Source of the DNA: Paenibacillus xylanivorans
GTDB taxonomy: Bacteria > Bacillota > Bacilli > Paenibacillales > Paenibacillaceae
DNA length: 49,168 nt
Reading direction: 5' to 3'
NCBI RefSeq assembly: GCF_001280595.1
Contig: NZ_LITU01000082.1
Location: 186,057 to 235,224, forward strand
Shown here: piece after piece, positions 34,214 through 43,253 of the stretch
Numbering within the stretch: the stretch's first letter is position 1
Layout: each line of letters begins with the position of its first letter
Translations under genes and position numbers: made by a program
Notes under the pieces: generated by a model
What the model saw: the letters and a program-made list of their open reading frames with translations, nothing else
The model's database searches: none
What the model was told of the DNA's origin: nothing

Positions 34214-34268
34214 ATTGGTGGCCTGGGTATGTTCTACAGGCTGTCTATGCGGTTAGGTGTCTATCATT

Positions 34269-35105
34269 TTATCCTTTGGAGGCACCAGAAGTCAGCCCCT
34301 GCACAAGGAAGCGTTGCAGGAATACAAACAACAACGTAATCGGAATGGCGATCAGCACGGCCCCGGCAGCAAACATCGTAAAGTTACTGTCCTGATAGCG
34401 GCTCACCAGATCCCACATGCCAACCGCAAGTGTCCAGTTCTCTTTCGTCCGGAGTACCAGCCGGGCAAAGATAAAGTCCATCCACGCACCGGTGAAGCTG
34501 GTTAAGGCTACATAGGTCAGCATCGGCCGGGACAACGGCAAAATGATACTGGTAAACACGCGCAAATGACTGGCACCGTCAATTCGTGCCGCTTCATCCA
34601 AACTGCGCGGGATGGTATCAAAGAACCCTTTGACAATAAATCCACCCAGCACGGCCCCGGACGAATAGACCAGAATCAACGCGGCATGAGTGTCCAGCAA
34701 TTTGATCTGAAGCAAAATAATATAAATGGCAATCATGCTCATGAAGCTGGGGAACATCCCGAGGATCAGCATGGTGGATAGAATGGTCTTGCGACCGCGA
34801 AACCGGAACCGGGATAAGGCATACATGCCCAAAGTGACCATGAGCGTTGAGAAAATCATGGTGAAAAAGGCGATCTTCAACGTGTTCAGATACCACGTTC
34901 CATACATGAACGACGGGTTGTTAAACAGCTCCCCATAATGTGCCAGCGTGAACGCTTCAGGCCACAGACGTTCACTGAATAGGGCCGCACCTGGACGCAG
35001 TGACGAGAGAAATATCCACAAGACGGGATACACCGATACGATTGCAATGATGACCAGCAGCACATAACTGATCGTCAGACGCATGGGATTGTTGCGCTTT
35101 TTCAT
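34269..35105 (-). CDS. ABC sugar importer permease, MalG type
   Basis: A 278-residue inner-membrane protein with six hydrophobic helices and the EAA loop DEAARIDGASHLRVFTSIIL in the last cytoplasmic loop, where an ATPase docks. The start overlaps the stop of the preceding permease gene (ATGA), a sign of coupled translation. Together with the 451-residue partner and the lipoprotein it makes a maltodextrin/cyclodextrin importer. No ATP-binding gene lies in the operon; a shared MsmX-type ATPase encoded elsewhere would be needed. Confidence 0.93.
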   Translation of the reverse strand: MKKRNNPMRLTISYVLLVIIAIVSVYPVLWIFLSSLRPGAALFSERLWPEAFTLAHYGELFNNPSFMYGTWYLNTLKIAFFTMIFSTLMVTLGMYALSRFRFRGRKTILSTMLILGMFPSFMSMIAIYIILLQIKLLDTHAALILVYSSGAVLGGFIVKGFFDTIPRSLDEAARIDGASHLRVFTSIILPLSRPMLTYVALTSFTGAWMDFIFARLVLRTKENWTLAVGMWDLVSRYQDSNFTMFAAGAVLIAIPITLLFVFLQRFLVQGLTSGASKG

Positions 35106-36457
35106 TGAATCATGTCCTCCTCCTTGAACGATTTGGAACGACGGAAATTCCAGATGGAGAACGACGCAATAATCAGGAAGATAATGATGCCGACCGCCGA
35201 AGCCATATTGAACTTGTTGTTATCCAACGTCAGTTTGTACAACCAGGTCACGAGAAGGTCGGTTGATCCCGCATATTGATAATCGCCACGCAGCGGATTA
35301 CCATTCGTCAGCAGGAAAATGACATTGAAGTTATTGAAATTTCCGGCAAACTGCATAATAAGCACCGGTGTTGTGGCGAACATGATAAAGGGAAGCGTAA
35401 TGATGCGGAACTTCTGAAAGCCAGATGCACCGTCTACCTCAGCTGCTTCATACAAATCCCGTGGAATCGCCGTAAGCACGCCCAGTATGAGCACCATGCT
35501 GACCGGGATTCCGATCCACATGTTTACAATGACGACTGTAACTTTCGCCCAGAACGGATCGGTTAACCAAGGCAACCCCTCAAGGCCAAAAGCCTTCATA
35601 TACGTATTAATGGGGCCAAACTGTCCGTTGAACAAATTACGCATCAGAAGCAGTGAGATAATCTGCGGAATGGCATAAGGAAGAATGAATATCGTCCGCC
35701 AAAGCTTTTTGAAGCGAATACCCTTCTGTTCAATGAGAAGCGCAACCAGCACCCCTCCGAAATACGTGGTGACCGTTGCCAGAATGGCCCAGATCACGGT
35801 CCACGTTAATACGCCAAAGAAGGTATGGCTCCACGATTTAAGCTGGATCAGATCCGTGAATGTCTTGAAACCGACCCAGTCCACCAGCTTGGCGGGCGGA
35901 ATATGATCCGGTGCCGAGTAGTTGGTGAAGGCAAGCGTAATCGTAAACAAAATCGGCATAATCGTGAAAAACAGGATGCCGAGCGCAGGGATGGACAAGA
36001 AAAGATACGGGAATTGTTTATCGAGCAGATATCTCAGGGAAGCAGAAGCTCCGGTGGCCTGCTTTCCTTCCTCTCTTAATTTTCCCGTGAGGTAAGCATC
36101 CCGGATATTGAAGATATACAGAAGAAGAAAAACAAAAAATACCAAAAGCACAATAATTCCATTGAGCAGCAAAAAGATGGAGTGGTCGCCTTGTTGCAGC
36201 ACCGTTGATCCATTCACTTTGACAAAACGCTGCGTCTGCTCGCCCAGCGTCCATACTCCCCATACGGCTTGATTCAATCGAGGAATCAGATATGCGAGAC
36301 CAATTCCCTCCAGGATCAGAAAACATATTCCCTTGATCCATTGACGGTTATACAACTGTCCAAGTCCTTGGAGGACAACGGACAACACAGCCGCTGTCAT
36401 GCGATGCTGTCTTTCTCTATTCGGCTTAACAGTGACTGGAACATGCTGCTGTTTCAT
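35102..36457 (-). CDS. ABC sugar importer permease, MalF type
   Basis: A 451-residue membrane protein, longer than usual because of an N-terminal extension with extra helices (about residues 20-150) and a periplasmic-type loop, as in MalF of maltose importers. The EAA loop is YEAAEVDGASGFQKFRIITL. AAGGAG precedes the ATG. It lies between binding-protein and MalG-type genes. The extension and neighbourhood with CGTase and cyclodextrinase favour cyclodextrins or long maltodextrins as cargo; that is inference. Confidence 0.93.
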   Translation of the reverse strand: MKQQHVPVTVKPNRERQHRMTAAVLSVVLQGLGQLYNRQWIKGICFLILEGIGLAYLIPRLNQAVWGVWTLGEQTQRFVKVNGSTVLQQGDHSIFLLLNGIIVLLVFFVFLLLYIFNIRDAYLTGKLREEGKQATGASASLRYLLDKQFPYLFLSIPALGILFFTIMPILFTITLAFTNYSAPDHIPPAKLVDWVGFKTFTDLIQLKSWSHTFFGVLTWTVIWAILATVTTYFGGVLVALLIEQKGIRFKKLWRTIFILPYAIPQIISLLLMRNLFNGQFGPINTYMKAFGLEGLPWLTDPFWAKVTVVIVNMWIGIPVSMVLILGVLTAIPRDLYEAAEVDGASGFQKFRIITLPFIMFATTPVLIMQFAGNFNNFNVIFLLTNGNPLRGDYQYAGSTDLLVTWLYKLTLDNNKFNMASAVGIIIFLIIASFSIWNFRRSKSFKEEDMIQ

Positions 36458-36507
36458 TCATTCCTACTCCTTCCCGGCAAGCGAAGTTACCGATCAGTTA
36501 TAGCAGA

Positions 36508-36537
36508 GTGCAGAGGAAATGTTGGCTTCCTCTGCAC
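36508..36537 (-). terminator. Hairpin between binding-protein and permease genes
   Basis: GTGCAGAGGAA and TTCCTCTGCAC pair perfectly. There is no T-run on the leftward side, so it probably works as a partial terminator or 3' protection that keeps more binding protein than permease, as is common in such operons. Confidence 0.75.
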
Positions 36538-36552
36538 CTGCTCTTTCTTTAT

Positions 36553-37839
36553 TTATTGGACAGTTGCAAGGCTCTCCTTAACTTGGTTGACTGCGTTATC
36601 CAGAGATGTTTTTACATCCTTGCCTCCATCCCATATGTCGGTAATTGCCGCGCTGATGGGACCCCAAACGCTGTCCATGGCAGGAAGCGAGGGCATTGGG
36701 GTGGAATTGTTGAATTGCTCAAGGAATGCCTTCGTAATTTCATCCCCCTGAATCTTCGGATCTGCCGCGACGTCTTTATTAGCCGGGAGAGTTCCGTTCA
36801 TCTCAAAGTTAACCATCTGAGATTCGGCACTGGAGAGATATGCCGCAAACAGCTTGGCAGCATTCGGATAGGTTGTAAATGCATTGACATAATATGCCTT
36901 GACTCCAGAGAAGGAGGTCATCGGTTTACCTTCAATCGCCGGGAGTGGAGCAACACCAAAGTCAATACCAGCATTGCGATAATCGGCGATAGACCAAGGT
37001 CCGTTGATATCCATAGCCAGTTTTCCGCTTGAAAAGAGACCTTTCTTGATGTCATAGTTCACATCGCCCATTTTCACAGGCAGTACTTCCGATTTCAGCG
37101 TTTGCAAGAACTGTCCGCCCTTGATGGCTCCCTCATTGTTGAGGCCGATATCTTCGCTGTTCATGCCTTCATCACCAAAGATATATCCGCCCTGGGAAGC
37201 CAGATAAGCGAAGTTGTAATAGAACTGCTGAAGCTCCCACATCAGGGTGTACTTGTTGTTTTTAGTGTCATTAAAAGTTTTGGCAAAGCTGATAATGTCA
37301 TCAAATGATTTTGGTGCTTCAGGATAAAGCTTTTTGTTGTAGAACAACGCATAAGTTTCTACGCTGTAGGGATAGCCGTATAAGATGTCTTTGAATGTTA
37401 CGGCTTTAACCGCATTTTCACTCGTGGATTGTGTGGTCTTTTGCTCAAAAATATCGTTCGGCAAGATCAGTCCGGCTTCTGAAGCGCTGCCAATCTTGTC
37501 ATGCGGGAAAACGACCACATCCGCAGCCAATCCCGCGGGTCCATCCGTTGTCAGCTTGGTCACCTGATCGGTCGGCGGCAATTCCTCGATCTTTACAGAA
37601 ACGCCGTACTCCTCTTCAAATTTCTTCGCTCGCTCCTCGATAAAGCTCCGCTGATTTTTATCCTCCCATATGACAAGGCTTGCGCCCTCTTCTGGCTGAA
37701 TATTTTCCGCGGTCACTGTTGTTTCTCCAGTTTCACCGCTGTCTGTTGTGGTTGGCGCAGCGCCTCCACCTCCGCTTGAACATGCGGTAAGTGTGAGTGC
37801 CATGAATCCTGCAAGTGCTGCTTGCTGCCATCTTTTCAT
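36553..37839 (-). CDS. Sugar-binding lipoprotein of an ABC importer (MalE type)
   Basis: A 428-residue lipoprotein: signal QQAALAGFMALTLTAC with lipobox LTAC, then a Ser/Gly linker and an extracellular solute-binding protein family 1 fold (LVIWEDKNQRSFIEERAKKF, PHDKIGSASEAGLI, GKLAMDINGPWSIADYRNAG). It captures maltodextrins or cyclodextrins at the cell surface and feeds the two permeases encoded behind it. AAGGGGG precedes the ATG. The promoter side, shared with the divergent LacI gene, contains CAAACGTTTG operators, so induction by the sugar is likely. Confidence 0.94.
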   Translation of the reverse strand: MKRWQQAALAGFMALTLTACSSGGGGAAPTTTDSGETGETTVTAENIQPEEGASLVIWEDKNQRSFIEERAKKFEEEYGVSVKIEELPPTDQVTKLTTDGPAGLAADVVVFPHDKIGSASEAGLILPNDIFEQKTTQSTSENAVKAVTFKDILYGYPYSVETYALFYNKKLYPEAPKSFDDIISFAKTFNDTKNNKYTLMWELQQFYYNFAYLASQGGYIFGDEGMNSEDIGLNNEGAIKGGQFLQTLKSEVLPVKMGDVNYDIKKGLFSSGKLAMDINGPWSIADYRNAGIDFGVAPLPAIEGKPMTSFSGVKAYYVNAFTTYPNAAKLFAAYLSSAESQMVNFEMNGTLPANKDVAADPKIQGDEITKAFLEQFNNSTPMPSLPAMDSVWGPISAAITDIWDGGKDVKTSLDNAVNQVKESLATVQ

Positions 37840-37950
37840 TGAATTTCCCCCTTTTCGTAGTCATGAACGATGCTGTACTTGCGCTTTTCACCCGTTTTTC
37901 TGTGTACTGTTCCTGTATTCTGAAGTTCGGCGTATATCCGTTTGAAAATA

Positions 37951-37966
37951 GTACAAACGTTTGCCC
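37951..37966. promoter_or_regulatory. LacI-type operator 1
   Basis: The palindrome CAAACGTTTG (37954-37963) lies 110 bases before the binding-protein gene. The same 10-mer recurs at 38091 and 39337, all next to the LacI-family gene, so it is the probable regulator site. Confidence 0.7.
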
Positions 37967-38038
37967 ATATTAACCTCAGACTGGTCCAATCCTTATGTAA
38001 TCGGAATGAATTTTCTTAGATGTATGTTGATTCAAGTC

Positions 38039-38054
38039 ATGTAAGCGCTATAAT
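38039..38054. promoter_or_regulatory. Probable CcpA cre site
   Basis: ATGTAAGCGCTATAAT matches the cre consensus with one deviation. It lies in the divergent control region and overlaps a TATAAT box (38049-38054), so glucose would repress the importer and/or regulator. Confidence 0.6.
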
Positions 38055-38085
38055 AACAATCACATCATACAATAGCTAACTTTAT

Positions 38086-38106
38086 TTGCACAAACGTTTG
38101 CACAAG
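38086..38106. promoter_or_regulatory. LacI-type operator 2
   Basis: CAAACGTTTG at 38091-38100 lies inside TGCACAAACGTTTGCACA, in the middle of the divergent region. It is the most symmetric copy. Confidence 0.72.
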
Positions 38107-38296
38107 TCATTTTCGCTCATTTTCCTTCATTTTTACGGCATATGTTCCTGTAATTTCCGATTTCCTTGATCTCCCGCCGTCTTCCTTTATTTCGCTACCT
38201 CTTCTTTCTCATGGTGCAGTTAGCAATTGATTTATCAAAGTCTTTGAATTAACATAGGAGACATGTTGAAATGCTTGTACAGAAGGGATTTTTCAC

Positions 38297-39325
38297 ATGA
38301 TTACAATCAAAGATATTGCCAAATTGGCGGGTGTATCCCCTTCTACGGTCTCACGGGTTATTTCCAACCATCCCAGAATCAGTTCGGAAACATCACTCAA
38401 AGTGAAGCAAATCATGAAAGAACTGAATTATCATCCAAATATGATGGCCAAAAGCCTTGTTTCCAAAACGACTCATACCCTGGGTATCATGCTGCCCCGA
38501 CCTGCTGAAGAGCTGTTTCAGAACTACTTTTTCGGAGAATTGCTTCGGGGAATCATTACGCATGCCACCCGCATGAATTATGAACTTCTTCTCTCCACCG
38601 AAACGTCTTCCAGCGATGAATTGAATGCCATATCCCGTCTGGTACATGGGCGGCGCGTGGATGGCATTTTGCTGCTTGGCTCCAAACGGGAAGATCCGAT
38701 CATATCGTTTTTGGAGGCGGAAAAGTTCCCCTTTGTACTGATTGGTCGCAGCGAAACGCATCCCGATGCGCCGATGGTCGACAATAACAATGTACAAACG
38801 GCATTCGATGCAACTACACATCTGATTGCCCAAGGGCATAAACGAATCGGATTTGTTAGCGGACCACCGGATTTGACGTTGTCTCATGATCGCTTGCGGG
38901 GATACAATAATGCGCTTGAAGAAGCGGGTCTTGACGCAAACAATGACTGGATCGTGGAAGGAGAATTCCTGCAGGAAAGCGGCTTCCGGGCGATGTCCCT
39001 GTTCATGTCGCTGCCGGACAGACCAACCGCCCTCGTTGTTATCGACGACAATGTTGCCTTTGGAGTGCTCCGCGCTCTGGCCGAGCTGGGATATAACGTT
39101 CCTGAAGATATAAGTGTTGTGAGCTTTAATAATATTGCCTTATCGGAACTTGCTTCACCACCGCTAAGTTCCATTGATATCGGAACTTATCAGCTAGGCT
39201 ATACTGCGGTTCAGGTATTGTTGAAAATTTTGCATGGTGAACATCTGCCTCAGAATCCGGTTATTATCCCGCACCGCTTAATTGTTCGGGATTCGTCCCT
39301 CTTTACGTTATCCGGGAATGCGTAG
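38297..39325 (+). CDS. LacI-family transcription regulator of the sugar importer
   Basis: A 342-residue regulator. The N-terminal helix-turn-helix reads TIKDIAKLAGVSPSTVSRVI, with the hinge helix at NYHPNMMAKSL; the remaining part is a periplasmic-binding-protein-like sugar sensor (HTLGIMLPRPAEELFQNYFF, VDGILLLGS, FVSGPPD, PEDISVVSFNN). It is divergent from the binding-protein gene and flanked by three CAAACGTTTG palindromes, one just behind its own stop. It probably represses the importer operon, and possibly itself, until a maltodextrin or cyclodextrin binds. Confidence 0.95.
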   Translation: MITIKDIAKLAGVSPSTVSRVISNHPRISSETSLKVKQIMKELNYHPNMMAKSLVSKTTHTLGIMLPRPAEELFQNYFFGELLRGIITHATRMNYELLLSTETSSSDELNAISRLVHGRRVDGILLLGSKREDPIISFLEAEKFPFVLIGRSETHPDAPMVDNNNVQTAFDATTHLIAQGHKRIGFVSGPPDLTLSHDRLRGYNNALEEAGLDANNDWIVEGEFLQESGFRAMSLFMSLPDRPTALVVIDDNVAFGVLRALAELGYNVPEDISVVSFNNIALSELASPPLSSIDIGTYQLGYTAVQVLLKILHGEHLPQNPVIIPHRLIVRDSSLFTLSGNA

Positions 39326-39330
39326 ACATG

Positions 39331-39350
39331 CTTGTGCAAACGTTTGTCCT
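39331..39350. promoter_or_regulatory. LacI-type operator 3, behind the regulator gene
   Basis: CAAACGTTTG at 39337-39346 within CTTGTGCAAACGTTTGTCC. It lies just after the stop codon of the LacI gene. Together with operator 2 it could allow DNA looping over the regulator gene, about 1.2 kb. Confidence 0.6.
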
Positions 39351-39390
39351 ACTACCCTGGTGTCCCATATTCTTGCCTGTTGTGAACAAC

Positions 39391-39423
39391 AAAAGAAGCC
39401 CATACACTGGTATGAGCTTCTTT
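39391..39423. terminator. Bidirectional terminator
   Basis: AAAGAAGCCCATAC pairs with GTATGAGCTTCTTT with one mismatch. It separates the converging LacI and dehydrogenase genes. Confidence 0.85.
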
Positions 39424-39521
39424 GCACATTTCAGATACTTTACTCACAAGCAGAACAGATACAACCAAGCTGTATGATGACATCTTCCCCATTCCTGACC
39501 GTTTCTGCCCTAAACGATAGA

Positions 39522-40280
39522 TTAGTATGAGCTCCACCCTGCATCTGCTGTTACGACTGTTCCGTTTACGAAGCTGGATTCATCCGAACCCAGGAACAGG
39601 GCCACCTGTGCAATTTCTTCACTTTTACCTGCACGCGGATTAATCGCCATTCCCAGCTGTTGTCTGCTGGCACCGAAGTGGTTAATGTTTGTCATTGTGG
39701 AAGCAATATTGGTTTCAACCCCGCCCGGAGCAATCGCATTACAGCGAATACCTTGCTGAGCATACATGAAGCCTGTATTTTTAGTGAATCCCACAACCGC
39801 ATGTTTGGATGCCGTATACGCCGCGCCTGCACGTGCGCCATGCAATCCGCCTGCTGAGGCAATGTTGACGATAACGCCTTTTTGTTTTTCCAGGAAGATT
39901 GGCAGTACTTTGCGGGTAGCACGCATCACACTTGTGGTGTTGATTGCAAAGATCCGCTCCCACTTGTCATCCACAATGTCACCAGCTGGTTCCATACTGT
40001 CCATAATACCTGCATTATTGACCAGAATGTCCACTGTTCCATAGGTGTTAACCGTCGTATCAATCAGATTCTGAATATCCTCTTCCTTCGCCACATTGGC
40101 AACCACAAACGTTGCTTCTCCACCTTTTGCCTTGATATCCTCAGCAACCGCCTGCGCTGAAGCCTCATTGATATCCGATACAACCACCTTAGCACCTTCT
40201 TGCGCGTACAGTGTTGCAATTGCTTTGCCCATGCCTGAACCTGCACCTGTGACTACAGCTACTTTATCTTGAAGTCTCAT
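39522..40280 (-). CDS. Short-chain dehydrogenase/reductase
   Basis: A 252-residue NAD(P)-dependent oxidoreductase of the classical SDR family: cofactor loop VTGAGSGMGKAIA (TGxxxGxG), an Asp at VVSDINE that favours NAD, NNAG, the catalytic Ser in NIASAGGLHGA, and the pair YTASK (Tyr and Lys). GGAGGATG precedes the ATG. The substrate is not evident; close relatives are annotated as glucose-1-dehydrogenase or 3-oxoacyl-ACP reductase. It is divergent from a TetR gene with a palindrome between them, so it is likely induced by a small molecule sensed by that regulator. Confidence 0.92.
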   Translation of the reverse strand: MRLQDKVAVVTGAGSGMGKAIATLYAQEGAKVVVSDINEASAQAVAEDIKAKGGEATFVVANVAKEEDIQNLIDTTVNTYGTVDILVNNAGIMDSMEPAGDIVDDKWERIFAINTTSVMRATRKVLPIFLEKQKGVIVNIASAGGLHGARAGAAYTASKHAVVGFTKNTGFMYAQQGIRCNAIAPGGVETNIASTMTNINHFGASRQQLGMAINPRAGKSEEIAQVALFLGSDESSFVNGTVVTADAGWSSY

Positions 40281-40314
40281 ATTGTATCATCCTCCATGTA
40301 TTCGTTCACAATAA

Positions 40315-40338
40315 GTTAACAAACAAATGTTCATTAAC
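40315..40338. promoter_or_regulatory. Probable TetR operator
   Basis: GTTAACAAACA and TGTTCATTAAC form an imperfect palindrome (9 of 11 pairs) around AA, in the region between the divergent dehydrogenase and TetR genes. Size and place fit a TetR dimer site. Confidence 0.6.
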
Positions 40339-40470
40339 TCTTTTCCTTAGTATAATAAGTCATAGCATTCCTGTTCAATCAGTAAAAGCTTGCCCAATTG
40401 TACGTTAAACAACGCTTTTGCTTCAGAATGTACTTTATCTTAAAATTCCCATTTACGAGGAGTACTGTAT

Positions 40471-41079
40471 ATGACCGAAATTCCCAATTCCATGGATCGA
40501 AGAATCAAAAAATCCAAAGCGGCGCTGAAGGATGCCCTTATCCATTTGATGCAAAAGCAATCCTTCAAGGAGATTTCTATTACCGATATCGTACAGCTGG
40601 CCGATCTGAATCGCGGTACCTTTTACAGACATTATCAATACAAGGAAGACCTCTTCAATGAAATGATTGATGACGTGATCAAGGATCTGGTCGCTTCTTT
40701 CCGTGAACCCTATCAGGATATGAAGCTATTCCGAGTAAGTCATATGCCCTCTTCTGCGATCAAAATATTTGAACATGTGCACCAACATGCGCAATTTTAC
40801 ACTCTTGTGGTGAAGTCCGACGCTGCATCCAACTTTCAGCAAATGATCTGTGAGGTCCTTCGTAATCTAGCTTTACAGGATCTGACTGAGATTTTCCCTT
40901 CTCACATCAACCAGGAGTTGCTAGCCAGTTACCAATCCCATGCGATTTTTGGCATGATTCTAGAGTGGATTCGGCAAGAATTCAAGCATAGTCCCGCGTA
41001 TATGGCAGATGAGTTATTTAAAATCATTAATTTCAAACCTGCCAATGCGGTGGTCCAGCCCAGCCATAAGGCACCTTGA
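40471..41079 (+). CDS. TetR-family transcription regulator
   Basis: A 202-residue regulator. The DNA-binding part (1-60) reads SKAALKDALIHLMQKQSFKE, ISITDIVQLADLNRGTFYRH, YQYKEDLF, typical of TetR proteins with a DhaS/TetR_C_8-like C-terminal part (AQFYTLVVKSDAASNFQQMI, then ILEWIRQEFKHSP). GAGGAG precedes the ATG. It is divergent from the SDR gene and probably represses it through the palindrome at 40315-40338. The effector is unknown. Confidence 0.92.
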   Translation: MTEIPNSMDRRIKKSKAALKDALIHLMQKQSFKEISITDIVQLADLNRGTFYRHYQYKEDLFNEMIDDVIKDLVASFREPYQDMKLFRVSHMPSSAIKIFEHVHQHAQFYTLVVKSDAASNFQQMICEVLRNLALQDLTEIFPSHINQELLASYQSHAIFGMILEWIRQEFKHSPAYMADELFKIINFKPANAVVQPSHKAP

Positions 41080-41246
41080 TTACAAGATGTTTAGACAAAC
41101 CAACATATAGGCTGAATGAAACTCTCTCTTTTGCCTCATATTAATTAGGAATCCATTGAATAGTTTCGCAAAATATGGGTAAAAGGTAGGAACGCCATAT
41201 TTAACTATTTACATGTGCACCTAATAAAATATGAGGAGGAATTATA

Positions 41247-42287
41247 ATGACATCTTTCAAATATCGGCTTGAACAAAAAGAACCCCGTACGGGCCCAGGC
41301 GGTATTACCCGCGGCGCTTCCGTTCGGGATTTTCCTGCGTCCATTGGCATTGCAGGCGTATCCATGCGCCTGGAACCGGGAGGCATGCGTGAACTACACT
41401 GGCATGCCAATGCAGCAGAATGGGCTTATGTAATCAGCGGCTCCTGTCGCACAACGGTCATTCATCCGGACGGGCATGCGTACACCGATACATTTGAGCC
41501 AGGAGATGTGTGGTATTTCCCACGTGGTTACGGACACTCCATTCAGGGACTGGGACCGGACGAATGCCATTTTATTCTGATTTTTGATAATGGCGATTTC
41601 TCGGAAGATCATACGTTCAGCATTACCGATTTCCTGTCTCATACACCTAACAACATCGTTGCCCAGAATCTCGGAATCACCCCGGAGCGTGCAGCGGAGT
41701 TGCCACAGGGAGAAGCGTATTTTGTCAAAGGACCTGTTCCCAATGACAGCTCCTCTTCTGGAACCTATCGCCGCAATTCGGAACTGACAACTCCCCACCG
41801 ATACCCGCTGCATGCCAAGCAGCCAAGACGTGCGCCAGGCGGCGGAACTCAGCGCACAGTTACGGTCGAAGATTTCCCCATCTCCACCACGATGGCCGGA
41901 TCATTGATCGAGCTGCAACCAGGCGCATTACGAGAAATGCATTGGCATCCCAACGCTGACGAATGGCAGTATTACATTAGCGGCACTGCCGAAATGACGG
42001 TATTTCTCGCAGAAGGTCATGCGGTGACAGAGCAATTCGAAGCAGGCGATGTGGGTTATGCACCAATGGGCGCAGGTCACTATATCAAAAATACGGGAGA
42101 TGAGGTCTGCCGTGTGTTAATCGGGTTCAACAGCGGACACTATGAAGCTATTGATCTGAGCGAGTGGCTTGCAGGCAATCCGGATGATGTGCTGTCCACG
42201 AATCTGGAAATGTCCAAAGAGGAAGCCGAACAGCTCCCCAATGATACCCTATTTATCGCACCAGACCCGAATAAGCCGAAGTCATAG
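41247..42287 (+). CDS. Bicupin of the oxalate decarboxylase family
   Basis: A 346-residue protein of two cupin domains, each with Mn ligands: H51, H53, E58, H97 in the first (ELHWHANAAEWAYVISG) and H232, H234, E239, H278 in the second (EMHWHPNADEWQYYISG). It belongs to the OxdC/OxdD group that splits oxalate into formate and CO2 at acid pH. The lid that decides decarboxylase versus oxidase activity is SENST in OxdC; here residues 119-123 read SEDHT, keeping the Glu but changing the next residues. It is about 40 residues shorter than OxdC at the N-terminus. GAGGAGG precedes the ATG. There is no export signal. Confidence 0.93.
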   Translation: MTSFKYRLEQKEPRTGPGGITRGASVRDFPASIGIAGVSMRLEPGGMRELHWHANAAEWAYVISGSCRTTVIHPDGHAYTDTFEPGDVWYFPRGYGHSIQGLGPDECHFILIFDNGDFSEDHTFSITDFLSHTPNNIVAQNLGITPERAAELPQGEAYFVKGPVPNDSSSSGTYRRNSELTTPHRYPLHAKQPRRAPGGGTQRTVTVEDFPISTTMAGSLIELQPGALREMHWHPNADEWQYYISGTAEMTVFLAEGHAVTEQFEAGDVGYAPMGAGHYIKNTGDEVCRVLIGFNSGHYEAIDLSEWLAGNPDDVLSTNLEMSKEEAEQLPNDTLFIAPDPNKPKS

Positions 42288-42389
42288 TCCAACTGCTACC
42301 GAAACCTATTGAATATAGGTTGGGATTATTGGTCCTTCTGTCACCTATCACGGAACCATTCCGTTCTCATGGAAAAGGGGTTGGACATC

Positions 42390-43097
42390 ATGGCTTCTGC
42401 TTCCGATTCGACCAGTGACCACAGACGTGTGGGACATACCGTAGAACGATTGGAGCCGGGTCTTTCCCGGCTTCTGCTGTCATGTGTGCTTGTGCTGATC
42501 TCCGGTTTCATTGATGCTGTCGGTTATTTGCAGCTGGGGAAAATCTATCTGTCTTTCATGAGTGGTAATAGCACCAAGCTTGGCATCGCGCTATTTGAGG
42601 GAGACACCGCTGTATTAACGAATATAGGTCTGGTCATTTTGTTATTCATTGTAGGTGCCTTTATTGGTACGATGATTACAGAATTATCGGGAAAATGGCG
42701 ACTGACGGCGATCTTGGGTATGGAGTCCCTTCTGTTTGTCGGTGCCATTGTACTGTTGCTGTTCCTCCATACACAGAGCGTGCTTTTCCCGATTGCTATT
42801 GCCATGGGTATGCAAAACACCATGCACCAGATGGTTGCTCATGCGGACGTAGGCAAAGGCTTTGTGACAGGTACATTGTTCGGAATAGGACAGGCACTGG
42901 CCAAAGCCGTTCGAGGCAAGGCCCCTGCTTCCGAATGGGCAGTACTTGCTCTATCCTGGGTTATATTTGTGATCGGTGCAGCGCTGGGGGCACTGCTGTT
43001 AACCCTAGGTAGCCTGCTGCTTGCCCTAATCGCCTCATTGGCTCTGCTTCTTCTGCTGATCCCCTACGTCCTCCATGTTCAACGCGATTTGACCTAA
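42390..43097 (+). CDS. DUF1275 (YoaK-like) membrane protein
   Basis: About 235 residues from ATG 42390, with AAAGGGG nine bases before it; an upstream in-frame ATG at 42369 is possible. Six or seven hydrophobic helices are visible. SGFIDAVGYLQLGKIYLSFM, SGNSTKLG in the first helices and GMQNTMHQMVAH plus FVTGTLFGIGQALAKAVRGK later are the family's signature motifs. Function in this family is unknown; transport has been proposed. It lies 100 bases behind the oxalate decarboxylase homologue in the same direction and may be co-transcribed. Confidence 0.88.
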   Translation: MASASDSTSDHRRVGHTVERLEPGLSRLLLSCVLVLISGFIDAVGYLQLGKIYLSFMSGNSTKLGIALFEGDTAVLTNIGLVILLFIVGAFIGTMITELSGKWRLTAILGMESLLFVGAIVLLLFLHTQSVLFPIAIAMGMQNTMHQMVAHADVGKGFVTGTLFGIGQALAKAVRGKAPASEWAVLALSWVIFVIGAALGALLLTLGSLLLALIASLALLLLLIPYVLHVQRDLT

Positions 43098-43162
43098 TCA
43101 GCAGAACGACAGCTTTCATATTTAGCGTCCGTAGGAACCTTCATTTCTTCAAAATAAGATCA

Positions 43163-43207
43163 AAAAAAACGGTTGAACCAGAGCTTATCTGTGTTCAACC
43201 GTTTTTT
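43163..43207. terminator. Bidirectional terminator
   Basis: AAAACGGTTGAAC pairs perfectly with GTTCAACCGTTTT, flanked by A- and T-runs. It separates the DUF1275 gene from the leftward TelA operon. Confidence 0.95.
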
Positions 43208-43253
43208 AGTGTCATGCATGCAGCTTCCATGATTCTTCTGGCTGCCTTTCAGA

